Below, piece by piece: positions 52,694 through 61,400 of a stretch of DNA of 64,000 nt. The stretch is from assembly GCF_047607445.1 (NCBI RefSeq), contig NZ_JBLKRT010000015.1, positions 1-64,000 of the forward strand, in the 5' to 3' direction. The stretch comes from Crystallibacter sulfonylureivorans_A. Lineage in GTDB: Bacteria > Actinomycetota > Actinomycetes > Actinomycetales > Micrococcaceae. A program made the position numbers and the translations under genes. Under the pieces are notes generated by a model. That model saw nothing but the letters and a program-made list of their open reading frames with translations, ran no database searches and was not told where the DNA came from. Positions within the stretch are counted from its first letter, which is position 1. Each line of letters opens with the position of its first letter.

Positions 52694-54166
52694 ATGACCA
52701 TCACCTCCACCGAGAAGCCCGGTACCCCGCAGGTCGCGATCAACGACATCGGTACCGCTGAAGACTTCCTCGCAGCCGTCGACGCGACCATCAAGTACTT
52801 CAACGATGGCGATCTGGTCGAAGGCACTGTCGTCAAGGTTGACCGCGACGAAGTTCTGCTCGACATCGGTTACAAGACCGAAGGTGTCATCCCCTCCCGC
52901 GAGCTTTCCATCAAGCACGACGTCGACCCGGGCGAAGTTGTCGCCGTCGGTGACGAGGTCGAAGCCCTGGTGCTGACCAAGGAAGACAAGGAAGGCCGCC
53001 TCATCCTGTCCAAGAAGCGTGCTCAGTACGAGCGCGCCTGGGGCGACATCGAGAAGGTCAAGGAAGAGGACGGCGTTGTTACCGGCACCGTCATCGAGGT
53101 TGTCAAGGGCGGCCTGATCCTCGACATCGGCCTGCGCGGCTTCCTGCCCGCCTCCCTGGTTGAAATGCGCCGCGTGCGCGACCTGGCTCCGTACATCGGC
53201 CAGCAGATCGAAGCGAAAATCATCGAGCTGGACAAGAACCGCAACAACGTTGTGCTGTCCCGCCGTGCATGGCTCGAGCAGACCCAGTCCGAGGTCCGCT
53301 CCACCTTCCTCAACAAGCTGGAGAAGGGCCAGGTCCGTCCGGGCGTCGTCTCCTCGATCGTCAACTTCGGTGCCTTCGTGGACCTGGGCGGCGTCGACGG
53401 CCTGGTGCACGTCTCCGAGCTGTCCTGGAAGCACATCGACCACCCGTCCGAGGTCGTCGAGGTTGGCCAGGAAGTCACCGTCGAGGTGCTCGAGGTGGAC
53501 CTGGACCGCGAGCGTGTGTCCCTGTCCCTGAAGGCTACCCAGGAAGATCCGTGGCAGACCTTCGCCCGCACCCATGCTCTGGGCCAGATCGTCCCGGGCA
53601 AGGTCACCAAGCTGGTACCGTTCGGTGCGTTCGTCCGCGTCGAAGACGGCATCGAGGGCCTGGTCCACATCTCCGAGCTGGCCGTGCGCCACGTGGAGCT
53701 GGCCGAGCAGGTTGTCTCCGTCAACGACGAGGTGTTCGTCAAGGTCATCGACATCGACCTGGAGCGCCGCCGCATCTCGCTGTCGCTGAAGCAGGCCAAC
53801 GAGGGCGTGGACCCCGAGGGCACCGAGTTCGACCCGGCACTGTACGGCATGGCTGCCGAGTACGACGAGCAGGGCAACTACAAGTACCCGGAGGGCTTCG
53901 ACCCGGAGACCAACGAATGGCTCGAAGGCTACGAAGCGCAGCGCGCCGCATGGGAGCAGCAGTACGCTGACGCCCAGGCTCGCTGGGAAGCCCACAAGAA
54001 GCAGGTTGCTGCTTCGCTGGCCGAGGAAGCCCAGGCTCCGGGCGAGTCCGAGGCCGCACCGACCAGCTACTCCTCCGACGCTCCGGCGGCTCCGGCCTCC
54101 AGCGGCGGCACCCTGGCTTCCGACGAAGCCCTGGCTGCACTGCGTGAGAAGCTGACCGGCCAGTAA
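52694..54166 (+). CDS. rpsA: 30S ribosomal protein S1
   Basis: 490 residues: four S1 RNA-binding repeats (about 37-105, 123-187, 208-276, 293-361), each with the GxVxxV...GAFVDLG-like pattern, then an acidic/Ala-rich tail (PGESEAAPTSYSSDA). Four repeats is the actinobacterial form, not the six of E. coli. The ATG has only a distant GGAG (10 bases), as is common for S1 messages which are self-regulated. Codon use is strongly biased to GTC, CTG, GAG and AAG, as for a highly expressed gene. Confidence 0.97.
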   Translation: MTITSTEKPGTPQVAINDIGTAEDFLAAVDATIKYFNDGDLVEGTVVKVDRDEVLLDIGYKTEGVIPSRELSIKHDVDPGEVVAVGDEVEALVLTKEDKEGRLILSKKRAQYERAWGDIEKVKEEDGVVTGTVIEVVKGGLILDIGLRGFLPASLVEMRRVRDLAPYIGQQIEAKIIELDKNRNNVVLSRRAWLEQTQSEVRSTFLNKLEKGQVRPGVVSSIVNFGAFVDLGGVDGLVHVSELSWKHIDHPSEVVEVGQEVTVEVLEVDLDRERVSLSLKATQEDPWQTFARTHALGQIVPGKVTKLVPFGAFVRVEDGIEGLVHISELAVRHVELAEQVVSVNDEVFVKVIDIDLERRRISLSLKQANEGVDPEGTEFDPALYGMAAEYDEQGNYKYPEGFDPETNEWLEGYEAQRAAWEQQYADAQARWEAHKKQVAASLAEEAQAPGESEAAPTSYSSDAPAAPASSGGTLASDEALAALREKLTGQ

Positions 54167-54210
54167 CAAATGCGTCAACGGCGCGGCATCCTCCGCCGCC
54201 GCGTGACTCA

Positions 54211-54250
54211 CGGAAACCCCCGTACCTTTCAGGTGCGGGGGTTTCCGTGT
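54211..54250 (+). terminator. Terminator after rpsA
   Basis: Stem CGGAAACCCCCG (54211-54222) / CGGGGGTTTCCG (54236-54247), extended inward by ACCT/AGGT, followed by TGTTGTT. Strong hairpin. Confidence 0.82.
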
Positions 54251-54411
54251 TGTTGGACCCGGCTTGGCCACGTCGACACCACAGACAAAGCGATGAGGGC
54301 CACCCTTGTCCGGTCGGCCGTTGCCGCCGGCAACTAGTCCTTCCCACACGGATCCGCGGGGCATAGCATGTGCCCAACAGCGCCCAGAACGCATCCTTGG
54401 GGGAATCCGAC

Positions 54412-55506
54412 ATGCCACGTGCAGTATTCGTTCCGCAGCGTTCCCGAGACCAACCCCGTCGCCGTGCCCGGCTGTGGACCGTTGCGGTGTGCGCGGCCCT
54501 GGTCGGCGGTCTTTCCGCCTGTACGGAGGAACCTCGGGCCCCTGTAGTCGTGGAGACGCCGCCGGATCCGTCGGTGGTGCGCGAGGTGGTGCAACCCAGT
54601 GCGCTGAGGCGGCATCTGGAGGCGTTGCAGGCGGCGGCGGATGCGAACGGCGGGAACCGGGCCGACGCCACCGGGGGCTACGAGGCGTCCGCGGAATACG
54701 TTGAGGAGCAGCTGCGCGCGGCGGGATACGAGCCGCGGCCGCAGGAGTTCAGCTATGGCCGGCGCGACCCGGTGGACGCCTTCAACATCCTGGCCGACAC
54801 CAACACCGGCGGCGGCTCCGGGAACGTGCTGGTGCTGGGCGCGCACCTGGACTCGGTCGAGGAAGGGCCCGGACTCAACGACAACGGCAGCGGCGTCGCG
54901 GCGGTGCTCGAGGTGGCGTTGCGGCTCGCGGAGCAAGGCGCGGTACCGCGGGACCGGATCCGGTTCGCGTTCTGGGGCGGCGAGGAGGACGGAATGCACG
55001 GCTCGGAACACTACGTCGAGGAACTCTCCGGCCCGGAGGCCGCGGCGCACGTGGCGTACCTGAACGTGGACGTGGTGGGCTCCCCGAACGGAGTGGTGTT
55101 CGTCTACGACGGCGACGGCTCGGACGGCGAGGGAGAGGCGGGGCCGGAGGGGTCGGGCGCCGTCGAACAGGTCTTCGTGGACATCCTGCGCGGCGAGGGG
55201 GTCGAGCCGCTGCCGTTCGGATTCATCGAGGATTCGGACTATGACGCATTTGTGCGCGGCGGGATTCCGGCCGGAGGGCTGTTCACCGGCGACGCGGGGA
55301 CCAAGAGCGAGGCCGAAGCGCTCACCTTCGGCGGGCAGGCCGGCAGGCAGTACGACGAGTGCTACCACGAGGCCTGCGACACCATCGACAACGTCGACAT
55401 GACCGTGCTGGAACAGATGACCGAAACGCTCATCAGCGCGACCGTCTCGCTCGGCGGCATCGAAGACGGCCTCGCCACTGGCACGGCAACCGAAGGCGCC
55501 GGCTGA
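54412..55506 (+). CDS. M28-family metallopeptidase lipoprotein
   Basis: 364 residues. Signal peptide with twin-Arg-like basic N-terminus and lipobox GGLSAC (Cys about 37), so exported and lipid-anchored by the Lgt pathway. Peptidase domain: GAHLDSVEEGPGLNDNGSG (zinc His and bridging Asp), WGGEEDGMHGSEHY (catalytic Glu, zinc Glu), LNVDVVGS (zinc Asp), YDECYHEACDTIDN (zinc His). All five metal ligands are seen. Likely an aminopeptidase acting outside the membrane. Confidence 0.92.
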   Translation: MPRAVFVPQRSRDQPRRRARLWTVAVCAALVGGLSACTEEPRAPVVVETPPDPSVVREVVQPSALRRHLEALQAAADANGGNRADATGGYEASAEYVEEQLRAAGYEPRPQEFSYGRRDPVDAFNILADTNTGGGSGNVLVLGAHLDSVEEGPGLNDNGSGVAAVLEVALRLAEQGAVPRDRIRFAFWGGEEDGMHGSEHYVEELSGPEAAAHVAYLNVDVVGSPNGVVFVYDGDGSDGEGEAGPEGSGAVEQVFVDILRGEGVEPLPFGFIEDSDYDAFVRGGIPAGGLFTGDAGTKSEAEALTFGGQAGRQYDECYHEACDTIDNVDMTVLEQMTETLISATVSLGGIEDGLATGTATEGAG

Positions 55507-55519
55507 GCCGGTTACGGAC

Positions 55520-56662
55520 TCAGGCTTTCACGAGAGCCGGCGCCTCATGGGCGGCGCTGTTGCGCGATTCGAGGTAGCGCTCGATGCTGACGGGGCAGTT
55601 GCCAAGGCCGCTGCCCTGCCCCCGGCGGCGGAAATTGATGACCTGGCCGGTTCTCCCGCAGCCACAGGTGCCGGTTTCCACGTCGCCCACGTCGTCGGTG
55701 AGGAGGAAACCGGGGTAGCTGGTGTTGAGGGCGTCCAGTATGGCGATGGTGCCCGTCTCCCCCGAGGGGAGCTCCTTGCCGATCTGGCCGGGGTCGCGGA
55801 TGGAAATGTAGCACCAGGGCGGAACGTGTTTGCGATGCAGGTGGCATTCGACGGCGAGCATGTTCGACTCGATCATGCCGTACATGTCGCGCACGTTCGC
55901 CGGACGGACGCCGAGCAGGTCGTGGCATCGGTCCCGGAAAGCTTCCTCAGGGATAGCCTCGGCCGTGTGCCGCTTCCAGCCCCCGAGCGTGATGATCATG
56001 CTGTACGGGTCCAAGCGCACATTGACTTTCTCCTGTTCAAGGAAGCGGAGGAGCCGGTTGATCAGGAACGGCGGGCCGACGATGTGCCGGGTCATGTGAC
56101 CCTTCCACCGGCGCAGGTGCTCCATGGCCTCCCTGGCGTCGAACGCCTGATCGTCAACGAGGTAGGCGTGGTGGTCGAAGACGCTGTTCAGGATGTTGAA
56201 GTCCTTGAGCAGGCCCATCTCCGAGGCTTCGGAGTCCGTAGGGTTCAAGAACAGGCCCGCGCCGCCGGACAAGTTGAAGAACTCCCGATAGGTCCCGATG
56301 AGGCCAACCAGCGCACGCGTCATTGTCTCGCTGTTGCGGCGGGCGACGGACTGGATACCGTGGGTTCCGCTGGAGCGGGTCTCGGTCTCGACGTCGGCCA
56401 ACGAGCAGGTAAGCAGCACCTGCGCGTCGGGACGTTTGAACATGCTGACCGGCAACAGGGGCAGGTCCTGCAGGTCGCCGATGTCGTTGATCGCAGCGGG
56501 ATCGACTCCCAGCGCGTCGCACTGGGCACGATAGAAGCCGTTTCTGGCCTGATGGTAGATCGCGGCGTCCCGCAGGACGTCCGTGACCGATTGTGCCCAG
56601 TCCTCGGGGGACTGGACGTGTGCTTGGGACACATTCCCCAGCATCTGCGCTAACGAGAGCAT
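55520..56662 (-). CDS. LuxE-like acyl-protein synthetase
   Basis: 380 residues related to LuxE/PaaK-type acyl-protein synthetases: LPLLPVSMFKRPD near the start, SSGTHGIQSVARR (the phosphate-binding SSGT loop of the ANL-like fold), FLNPTDSEASEMGLLKDF, and DMYGMIESNMLAVECH; GCGRTGQVINFRRRG closes the domain. In bioluminescence LuxE activates fatty acid and passes it to the reductase LuxC; no LuxC is seen here. As last gene of the NRPS operon (51 bases after the SbnB-like gene) it may activate an acyl or aminoacyl group for loading or release. SD GAGGAAG. Confidence 0.85.
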   Translation of the reverse strand: MLSLAQMLGNVSQAHVQSPEDWAQSVTDVLRDAAIYHQARNGFYRAQCDALGVDPAAINDIGDLQDLPLLPVSMFKRPDAQVLLTCSLADVETETRSSGTHGIQSVARRNSETMTRALVGLIGTYREFFNLSGGAGLFLNPTDSEASEMGLLKDFNILNSVFDHHAYLVDDQAFDAREAMEHLRRWKGHMTRHIVGPPFLINRLLRFLEQEKVNVRLDPYSMIITLGGWKRHTAEAIPEEAFRDRCHDLLGVRPANVRDMYGMIESNMLAVECHLHRKHVPPWCYISIRDPGQIGKELPSGETGTIAILDALNTSYPGFLLTDDVGDVETGTCGCGRTGQVINFRRRGQGSGLGNCPVSIERYLESRNSAAHEAPALVKA

Positions 56663-56713
56663 TGTGTCACTTCCTCGGTGGGTGCGATTCGATAAACGTG
56701 GTGGGCCGCCGGG

Positions 56714-57781
56714 TCAGCCGTACCTACGCAGTTCGGAAAAGAAGTCTTCGACCACTCGGAGCTGCCCGCTGCCGGCAAGTTCGTCGTAGACATACTTGCC
56801 CACCGCCAGGTCCAGCACGCCCAATCCGAACGGAGAGAACACCACTGGGCGGTCGTCCGGCAGCGAGACTTTTCCATCCATGACGTCGGCCAGGGTCCCG
56901 TCCACGAAATCCCGGTTGCCGACTGCCTGCTCCGCGAGGTGGGCCGACGTCCCGGCCTTGAGGCAATGGTCCACGTCGTCGAGGATGTTGGTCGACGCCA
57001 GCAGGATCTCCGGCGCCAGATCACGCAGGGATACGTGAAGCACCAGCGGATTGTGCGCGAACCACGTGGTGTCGTGCACGTGCGGCTCCCCGGCCACAGT
57101 GGCGAACACGACAAGGTCGCTGTTTCTGATCAGCTGTTCGGGGCCCTCATGCACGGTCACCCGGGCCTGGGCGCCGCTGCGTTCAAGATACCCTTTGAAA
57201 CCCTCCGCGCTTTCGCCCAAGAGGTCGAACACCCCGATCTCGTCGAAGGACCAGTCGGTCGCGTTCAGGAAGGTGTGGATGTACCGGGCGATGAGGCCGA
57301 CGCCGAAGAAGCCGATGCGGCGGGGGCGCCCGCGTTCCCGGCTGAGCCAGTCCGCAGCGGCGGCAGCCGAAGCAGCCGTCCTGGAGGCGCTGATGATGGA
57401 GCTTTCCATGCATGCGAACGGGTATCCCGTTGCCCGATCGTTCAGGATGAGTACCGCCGAGGCACGTGGAATCCCCGATGCCACGTTGTCCGGGAAGCTG
57501 GAAACCCACTTGATGCCGTCAACCTCCACCTGACCGCCAACGGACGCGGGCAGGGCGATGATGCGGGAGGTGGGTCGGTCGGCGAAGCGCAGGAAGTAGG
57601 AGGGCGGGTTTACCGAGTCACCGGCAGCATGCACCCGATAGGTTTGCTCGACCAGCTCGACGACCTGTTTCTCCCGGCCCTGCAGCACCTGTTGCACCTG
57701 GGCGCCGGCAATGACCGCGAATGACGGCACGGTCTTCGGCTCTGCGGCCGCTGCGGCTGGGGGAGTAGCGATTTCTGTCAT
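56714..57781 (-). CDS. SbnB-like dehydrogenase for 2,3-diaminopropionate synthesis
   Basis: 355 residues of the ornithine cyclodeaminase/mu-crystallin family. SbnB-type features: VNPPSYFLRFADRPTSRIIA, VDGIKWVSSFPDNV, ACMESSIISASRTAASAA and the NAD site GFFGVGLIARYI (about 153-164). SbnB oxidatively splits N-(1-amino-1-carboxy-2-ethyl)-glutamate, made by SbnA from O-phosphoserine and glutamate, to L-Dap and 2-oxoglutarate. SbnA is not in the window, but may lie beyond the right edge. 11 bases after the oxygenase gene, so same operon. A true cyclodeaminase is the alternative. Confidence 0.87.
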   Translation of the reverse strand: MTEIATPPAAAAAEPKTVPSFAVIAGAQVQQVLQGREKQVVELVEQTYRVHAAGDSVNPPSYFLRFADRPTSRIIALPASVGGQVEVDGIKWVSSFPDNVASGIPRASAVLILNDRATGYPFACMESSIISASRTAASAAAAADWLSRERGRPRRIGFFGVGLIARYIHTFLNATDWSFDEIGVFDLLGESAEGFKGYLERSGAQARVTVHEGPEQLIRNSDLVVFATVAGEPHVHDTTWFAHNPLVLHVSLRDLAPEILLASTNILDDVDHCLKAGTSAHLAEQAVGNRDFVDGTLADVMDGKVSLPDDRPVVFSPFGLGVLDLAVGKYVYDELAGSGQLRVVEDFFSELRRYG

Positions 57782-57792
57782 CGTGCACCGTC

Positions 57793-58785
57793 CTAGGTGT
57801 GGGTATCAAGATCGAATACGTTGCGCGGCTCGGCCATGCCGACCAGGATCTCACGCGGTCCCTCGTACGCCTCGCGGCTGTGGGCCATGCGGATGTTATC
57901 GACCAGCATCAGGTCCCCCGGTTCCCAGGGGGTGCGAAGGGTGTGGGCCTCGTAGATCTCGTTCAGCAGGGCGACGATGTCCTCGCCAATCGGGTCGCCG
58001 TTGCCAAACCGGGTGTTGAACGGCAGACCGTCTGGACCGTAGACGTCCACCAGGTATTCCCGCACCTCGGGCGCAATCGTCCATTCGTTCAGGAACGCGA
58101 CCTGATTGAACCAACAGCGTTGGCCGGTCGCCGGGTGCCGGACCACTGCAGGGCGCCGTTGCCGGGTGCGCAGCTCCCCGTCTGGCTGCCACTCGAACTC
58201 GATCTCGTGCGCGCGGCAGTAGCTCTCGACGTCGGCGCGGTCGGAGACGCCGAACGCCTCCTCGTAGGTGGCTCCGATGTCCTCGTTGTAGCTGCGGGCG
58301 AGCAGCCACCCCTCGTCTTCGAAGCGCCGGACGATGTCCGGAGGGATGGCGTCGAGCACGGCGCTGGCGTCCGCCACGCCGGTCACCCCACCGACGCTGG
58401 GTGCCCGGAGGCAGGCGAAGAGCATCAGACCGGGGAACTCGAGCGCATAGCTGAGCTCCTGGTGCATGCACATCGGCTGGTTTGAGGGCCAGGTGAGGGA
58501 TGAGTACACGCCATCCAGGTAGGGCTGCCGGGTGGCGAAAGCCTCCCGGTCCGGCATGAGGCCGCCAGATACCAGCCGCTGGAAGGCGCCGGCCACTTCA
58601 GCTGGATCACGCAGGCCCAGGCCGCGGACCAGTACTGCGCCGTGATCATCCACCGCTGCGCGCAGCGCCTCACGGTTCTGTTCGGCCCACAGCACGGGGT
58701 CGTGGCCGTAATCGACGGTGAGCATCGGAGTCCGGCCGGCCTGGCGTTCCACGTCGAACTGGATCCTGGGTGTTTGAGACGACAT
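57793..58785 (-). CDS. SyrP-like Fe(II)/2-oxoglutarate oxygenase
   Basis: 330 residues, TauD/clavaminate-synthase family. Iron ligands: His and Glu of MCMHQELSY (about 107) and the distal His of NIRMAHSREAY (about 297), with a following Arg to bind 2-oxoglutarate. Use of HxE not HxD is seen in the SyrP/clavaminate synthase group. SyrP beta-hydroxylates an amino acid held on an NRPS carrier protein, so the natural guess is hydroxylation of the amino acid loaded by the adjacent NRPS. Starts TGATG overlapping the NRPS stop; SD AAAGGACC. Confidence 0.88.
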   Translation of the reverse strand: MSSQTPRIQFDVERQAGRTPMLTVDYGHDPVLWAEQNREALRAAVDDHGAVLVRGLGLRDPAEVAGAFQRLVSGGLMPDREAFATRQPYLDGVYSSLTWPSNQPMCMHQELSYALEFPGLMLFACLRAPSVGGVTGVADASAVLDAIPPDIVRRFEDEGWLLARSYNEDIGATYEEAFGVSDRADVESYCRAHEIEFEWQPDGELRTRQRRPAVVRHPATGQRCWFNQVAFLNEWTIAPEVREYLVDVYGPDGLPFNTRFGNGDPIGEDIVALLNEIYEAHTLRTPWEPGDLMLVDNIRMAHSREAYEGPREILVGMAEPRNVFDLDTHT

Positions 58786-61400
58786 CAGAGGTCCTTTCCT
58801 TTCACGGGTAGCGGGTGGGAATGGCCAACCGGTCCTCCCACCGGGGCCGTTGGGTCTGGCTCCGCGGCGGCTCCTGCCGGCCGCGGGTCGGGCGAAACGG
58901 CAGCGTCCGTCAGGGATGAGGCCTCGAGCAGGGCCGCCATGTCGGACAGGACGGGCGACTGCATGATGTCCTTGATCGACACTGCGCGCTTGAGCAGGAC
59001 GGCCAGCTTCACCGCGGACAGCGAGGTCCCGCCCAGGGCAAAGAACGAGTCCTGCGCGCCGATCCGTCCCGCCGGTAGGCCGAGCACCGTCGCCCATGCA
59101 TCGGCGAGCCGCTGCTCGGTGGCCGAGAGGGCCTGCGCCGCGGTGCCGGCTTCGGGCACGACCTCCCGAGCCATCCGGGTCAAGGCCTTCCGGTCGATCT
59201 TTCCGTTGCCGGTCAGCGGCAGGCTCTCCTGCCACCGGAACGCCGACGGAACCATGTAGCCCGGGACCCGCGCGGCCAGCTCGCTGCGCATTTCATCGAC
59301 CTCGAGCTGCCCGTTGCCGGAGTAGAACGCCACCAGGAACTTGGACTGTCCGGCGCCCTCACCGACGACGACGGCGCCGTCGCGGACGCCGGGAACCCGC
59401 AGCAGCGCGTTCTCGATGTCGCCGATCTCGATGCGGAACCCGGAAATCTTGACCTGGTTGTCCCGCCGGCCCAGATACTCCAGCTTTCCCTCCGGGGACC
59501 AGCGGCCGTAGTCGCCCGCCCGGTAGAGCCGCGCACCGTCCACGTAGGGGTCGGTGGAGTAGGCCAGGGCCGTTCGTTCCGGATCGTTGATGTAGCCGCG
59601 GCCCACGCACACTCCGGAGAAGGCGATCTCGCCCGGCGCTCCGAGCGGCACGAGCCGTTGCCGCTCGTCGAGGATGTGGATCCTGACGTTCGAAATCGGT
59701 GGACCCAGTGGCACTGAACTGCCCGCAGGCGCTGCGCTCATCACCTCGTGGTTGGTGTCGTCCGAGGTCTCCGTGAGTCCGTAGGCGTTGACCAGTTTGA
59801 CGTCCGGCATCACGTCGAACCAGCGGCGGACCAGTTCACGTTTCAGGGCCTCCCCGGTCGCCGAGACGCAGCGGAGGTTCGGCAGGGCGCGGGGGTTGCC
59901 GGCCAAGTAGGCCACCACCGCGTCCAAATACGAGGGAACGACCTGGAAGACCGCGACCGCGCCCTGTTCCACCGTGTCGATGAACCGCTCGACGTCGAGG
60001 ATGCGGTCCTGCGCGACAATGTGTGTGCGACCGCCCACGAGCAGTGCCGAGACCAGTTGCCACAGCGAGATGTCGAAGCATTGGGGGGCGCTCTGGGCGA
60101 CGACGTCGCCGGCGCCGATCCCGAGGTCTTCGATTTTGGCGTACAGGTGGTTCACCATCCCGTCGTGCTCGCACATCGCGCCCTTCGGCTCCCCGGTGGA
60201 TCCCGAGGTGAAATAGACGTAGGCGAGCTGGTCGGGACGAACCTCCAGGCCGGGGTCGTCGTTGGAGTGCCCCTCGGACTCGATGGTGTCGAAGAGAAGC
60301 CTGGTAACCGAGGGCAGTCCGCCGAGTGCTTGATCCAGCGTGCCGGTGCTGCCCTCCTCGGTCAGCACCATCCGGCTTCCGGCCCGGGTGAGTGTTCTGG
60401 CGATCCGGTCGGCAGGGAAGTGCGGTTCGATCGGCAGGTACGCGCCGCCGGCCTTGAAGACGCCGATGACGGCGGCCATCCACTCCAGATCCCGCTCGGC
60501 GACGACCGCCACAACGTCCTCCGCCTGCAGTCCGCGTGCCTGCAGGGCGTGGGCGATGTGGTTGGCCCGGGTGTTCAGCTCCGAGTATGTCCATTCGCGT
60601 GCGTCCTGGACAGCCGCAATGCGATCAGGATGTTGCCGGACGCGTTCCTCGAACAACTCATGGAAGCGCTGCCGGGGCCGGGGGCGTTCGGGCCCGGCGA
60701 GCTGCCCAAGCTGGAAGCGCTGCTCGTGGGCATCAACCACATCGGCATCGAAGGGATCCGCCTCCGGGTTTGCCACCAGGTGGCGGACCGCGGCGAGGTG
60801 GTAGCCGGCGATCCGGAGGGCCGCATCCTCGTTGATGACGTCGCGCCGATAGCGCAGGCGCAAGGTTGCGCCGCCTTCGGTATCGCGGAGTGAAATGCCC
60901 AAGACAATGCTCTCCGGCAGGTCGGGATCGTTGTCCCGGAGGGCATCGAATACCACCTCGTAGCCCGGGGTGGCCGCGTCATGGCCGGCCTGCCCGGGGC
61001 CGGTCTGCTCTGCCCCGGCCTGGATCTGCCGGCTGTGCGCCGCGGAGACAAGCGCCAGCCATGATCCTTGGCCCGGCTCCAGCTCGCACGGCCAGGTCCC
61101 TGAGGTGTCCCTCCAGCCGGTGGTGACCTCTGCCTCGCCGGACAGCGCCTGAAGCACCCTGGCGTGAGCCGCCAGCCAGATCGCCGCAGGGGTCACATCC
61201 AGCTCGCGGGACAGGGTCCGCACGGACTGGTGCAGGTCCTCGGGAACCGCCACCTCGATCCTTGCCTGACCCGGCTGGCGGTCCTGGGTCCACCGGGGAA
61301 TCGCCGTCGGGACGGCACCAGCGGCAGCAGTCCGGTCGACATTCGGGGCCGGAGCCTGGCCAGCGGCGGTGCGGCAGGTCTGCGCAGTGGTGATGGTCAT
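58785..61400 (-). CDS. Non-ribosomal peptide synthetase, adenylation plus carrier (A-PCP)
   Basis: 871 residues. Residues about 35-230 look like a fragment of a condensation domain (IEVAVPEDLHQSVRTLSREL) without any HHxxxDG. The adenylation domain (about 255-770) has YFTSGSTGEPKGAM (A3), NAYGLTETS (A5), YRAGDYGRW (A7), GRRDNQVKISGFRIE (A8) and LPLTGNGKIDRKAL (A10). The carrier domain has FALGGTSLSAV with the phosphopantetheine Ser at 59022-59024. No thioesterase. By hand alignment to GrsA the pocket reads D-I-W-Q-V-A-A-D-D-K; the paired acids suggest a basic amino acid. ATG overlaps the stop of the upstream gene (ATGA). Confidence 0.92.
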   Translation of the reverse strand: MTITTAQTCRTAAGQAPAPNVDRTAAAGAVPTAIPRWTQDRQPGQARIEVAVPEDLHQSVRTLSRELDVTPAAIWLAAHARVLQALSGEAEVTTGWRDTSGTWPCELEPGQGSWLALVSAAHSRQIQAGAEQTGPGQAGHDAATPGYEVVFDALRDNDPDLPESIVLGISLRDTEGGATLRLRYRRDVINEDAALRIAGYHLAAVRHLVANPEADPFDADVVDAHEQRFQLGQLAGPERPRPRQRFHELFEERVRQHPDRIAAVQDAREWTYSELNTRANHIAHALQARGLQAEDVVAVVAERDLEWMAAVIGVFKAGGAYLPIEPHFPADRIARTLTRAGSRMVLTEEGSTGTLDQALGGLPSVTRLLFDTIESEGHSNDDPGLEVRPDQLAYVYFTSGSTGEPKGAMCEHDGMVNHLYAKIEDLGIGAGDVVAQSAPQCFDISLWQLVSALLVGGRTHIVAQDRILDVERFIDTVEQGAVAVFQVVPSYLDAVVAYLAGNPRALPNLRCVSATGEALKRELVRRWFDVMPDVKLVNAYGLTETSDDTNHEVMSAAPAGSSVPLGPPISNVRIHILDERQRLVPLGAPGEIAFSGVCVGRGYINDPERTALAYSTDPYVDGARLYRAGDYGRWSPEGKLEYLGRRDNQVKISGFRIEIGDIENALLRVPGVRDGAVVVGEGAGQSKFLVAFYSGNGQLEVDEMRSELAARVPGYMVPSAFRWQESLPLTGNGKIDRKALTRMAREVVPEAGTAAQALSATEQRLADAWATVLGLPAGRIGAQDSFFALGGTSLSAVKLAVLLKRAVSIKDIMQSPVLSDMAALLEASSLTDAAVSPDPRPAGAAAEPDPTAPVGGPVGHSHPLPVKGKDL

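Noticed and set aside
52513..52761. 82-codon frame across the rpsA start
   Set aside because: No ribosome site, overlaps the rpsA N-terminus in another frame, translation unlike any family.
52559..54418. 619-codon minus-strand frame opposite rpsA
   Set aside because: Caused by the strong codon bias of rpsA; no family match.
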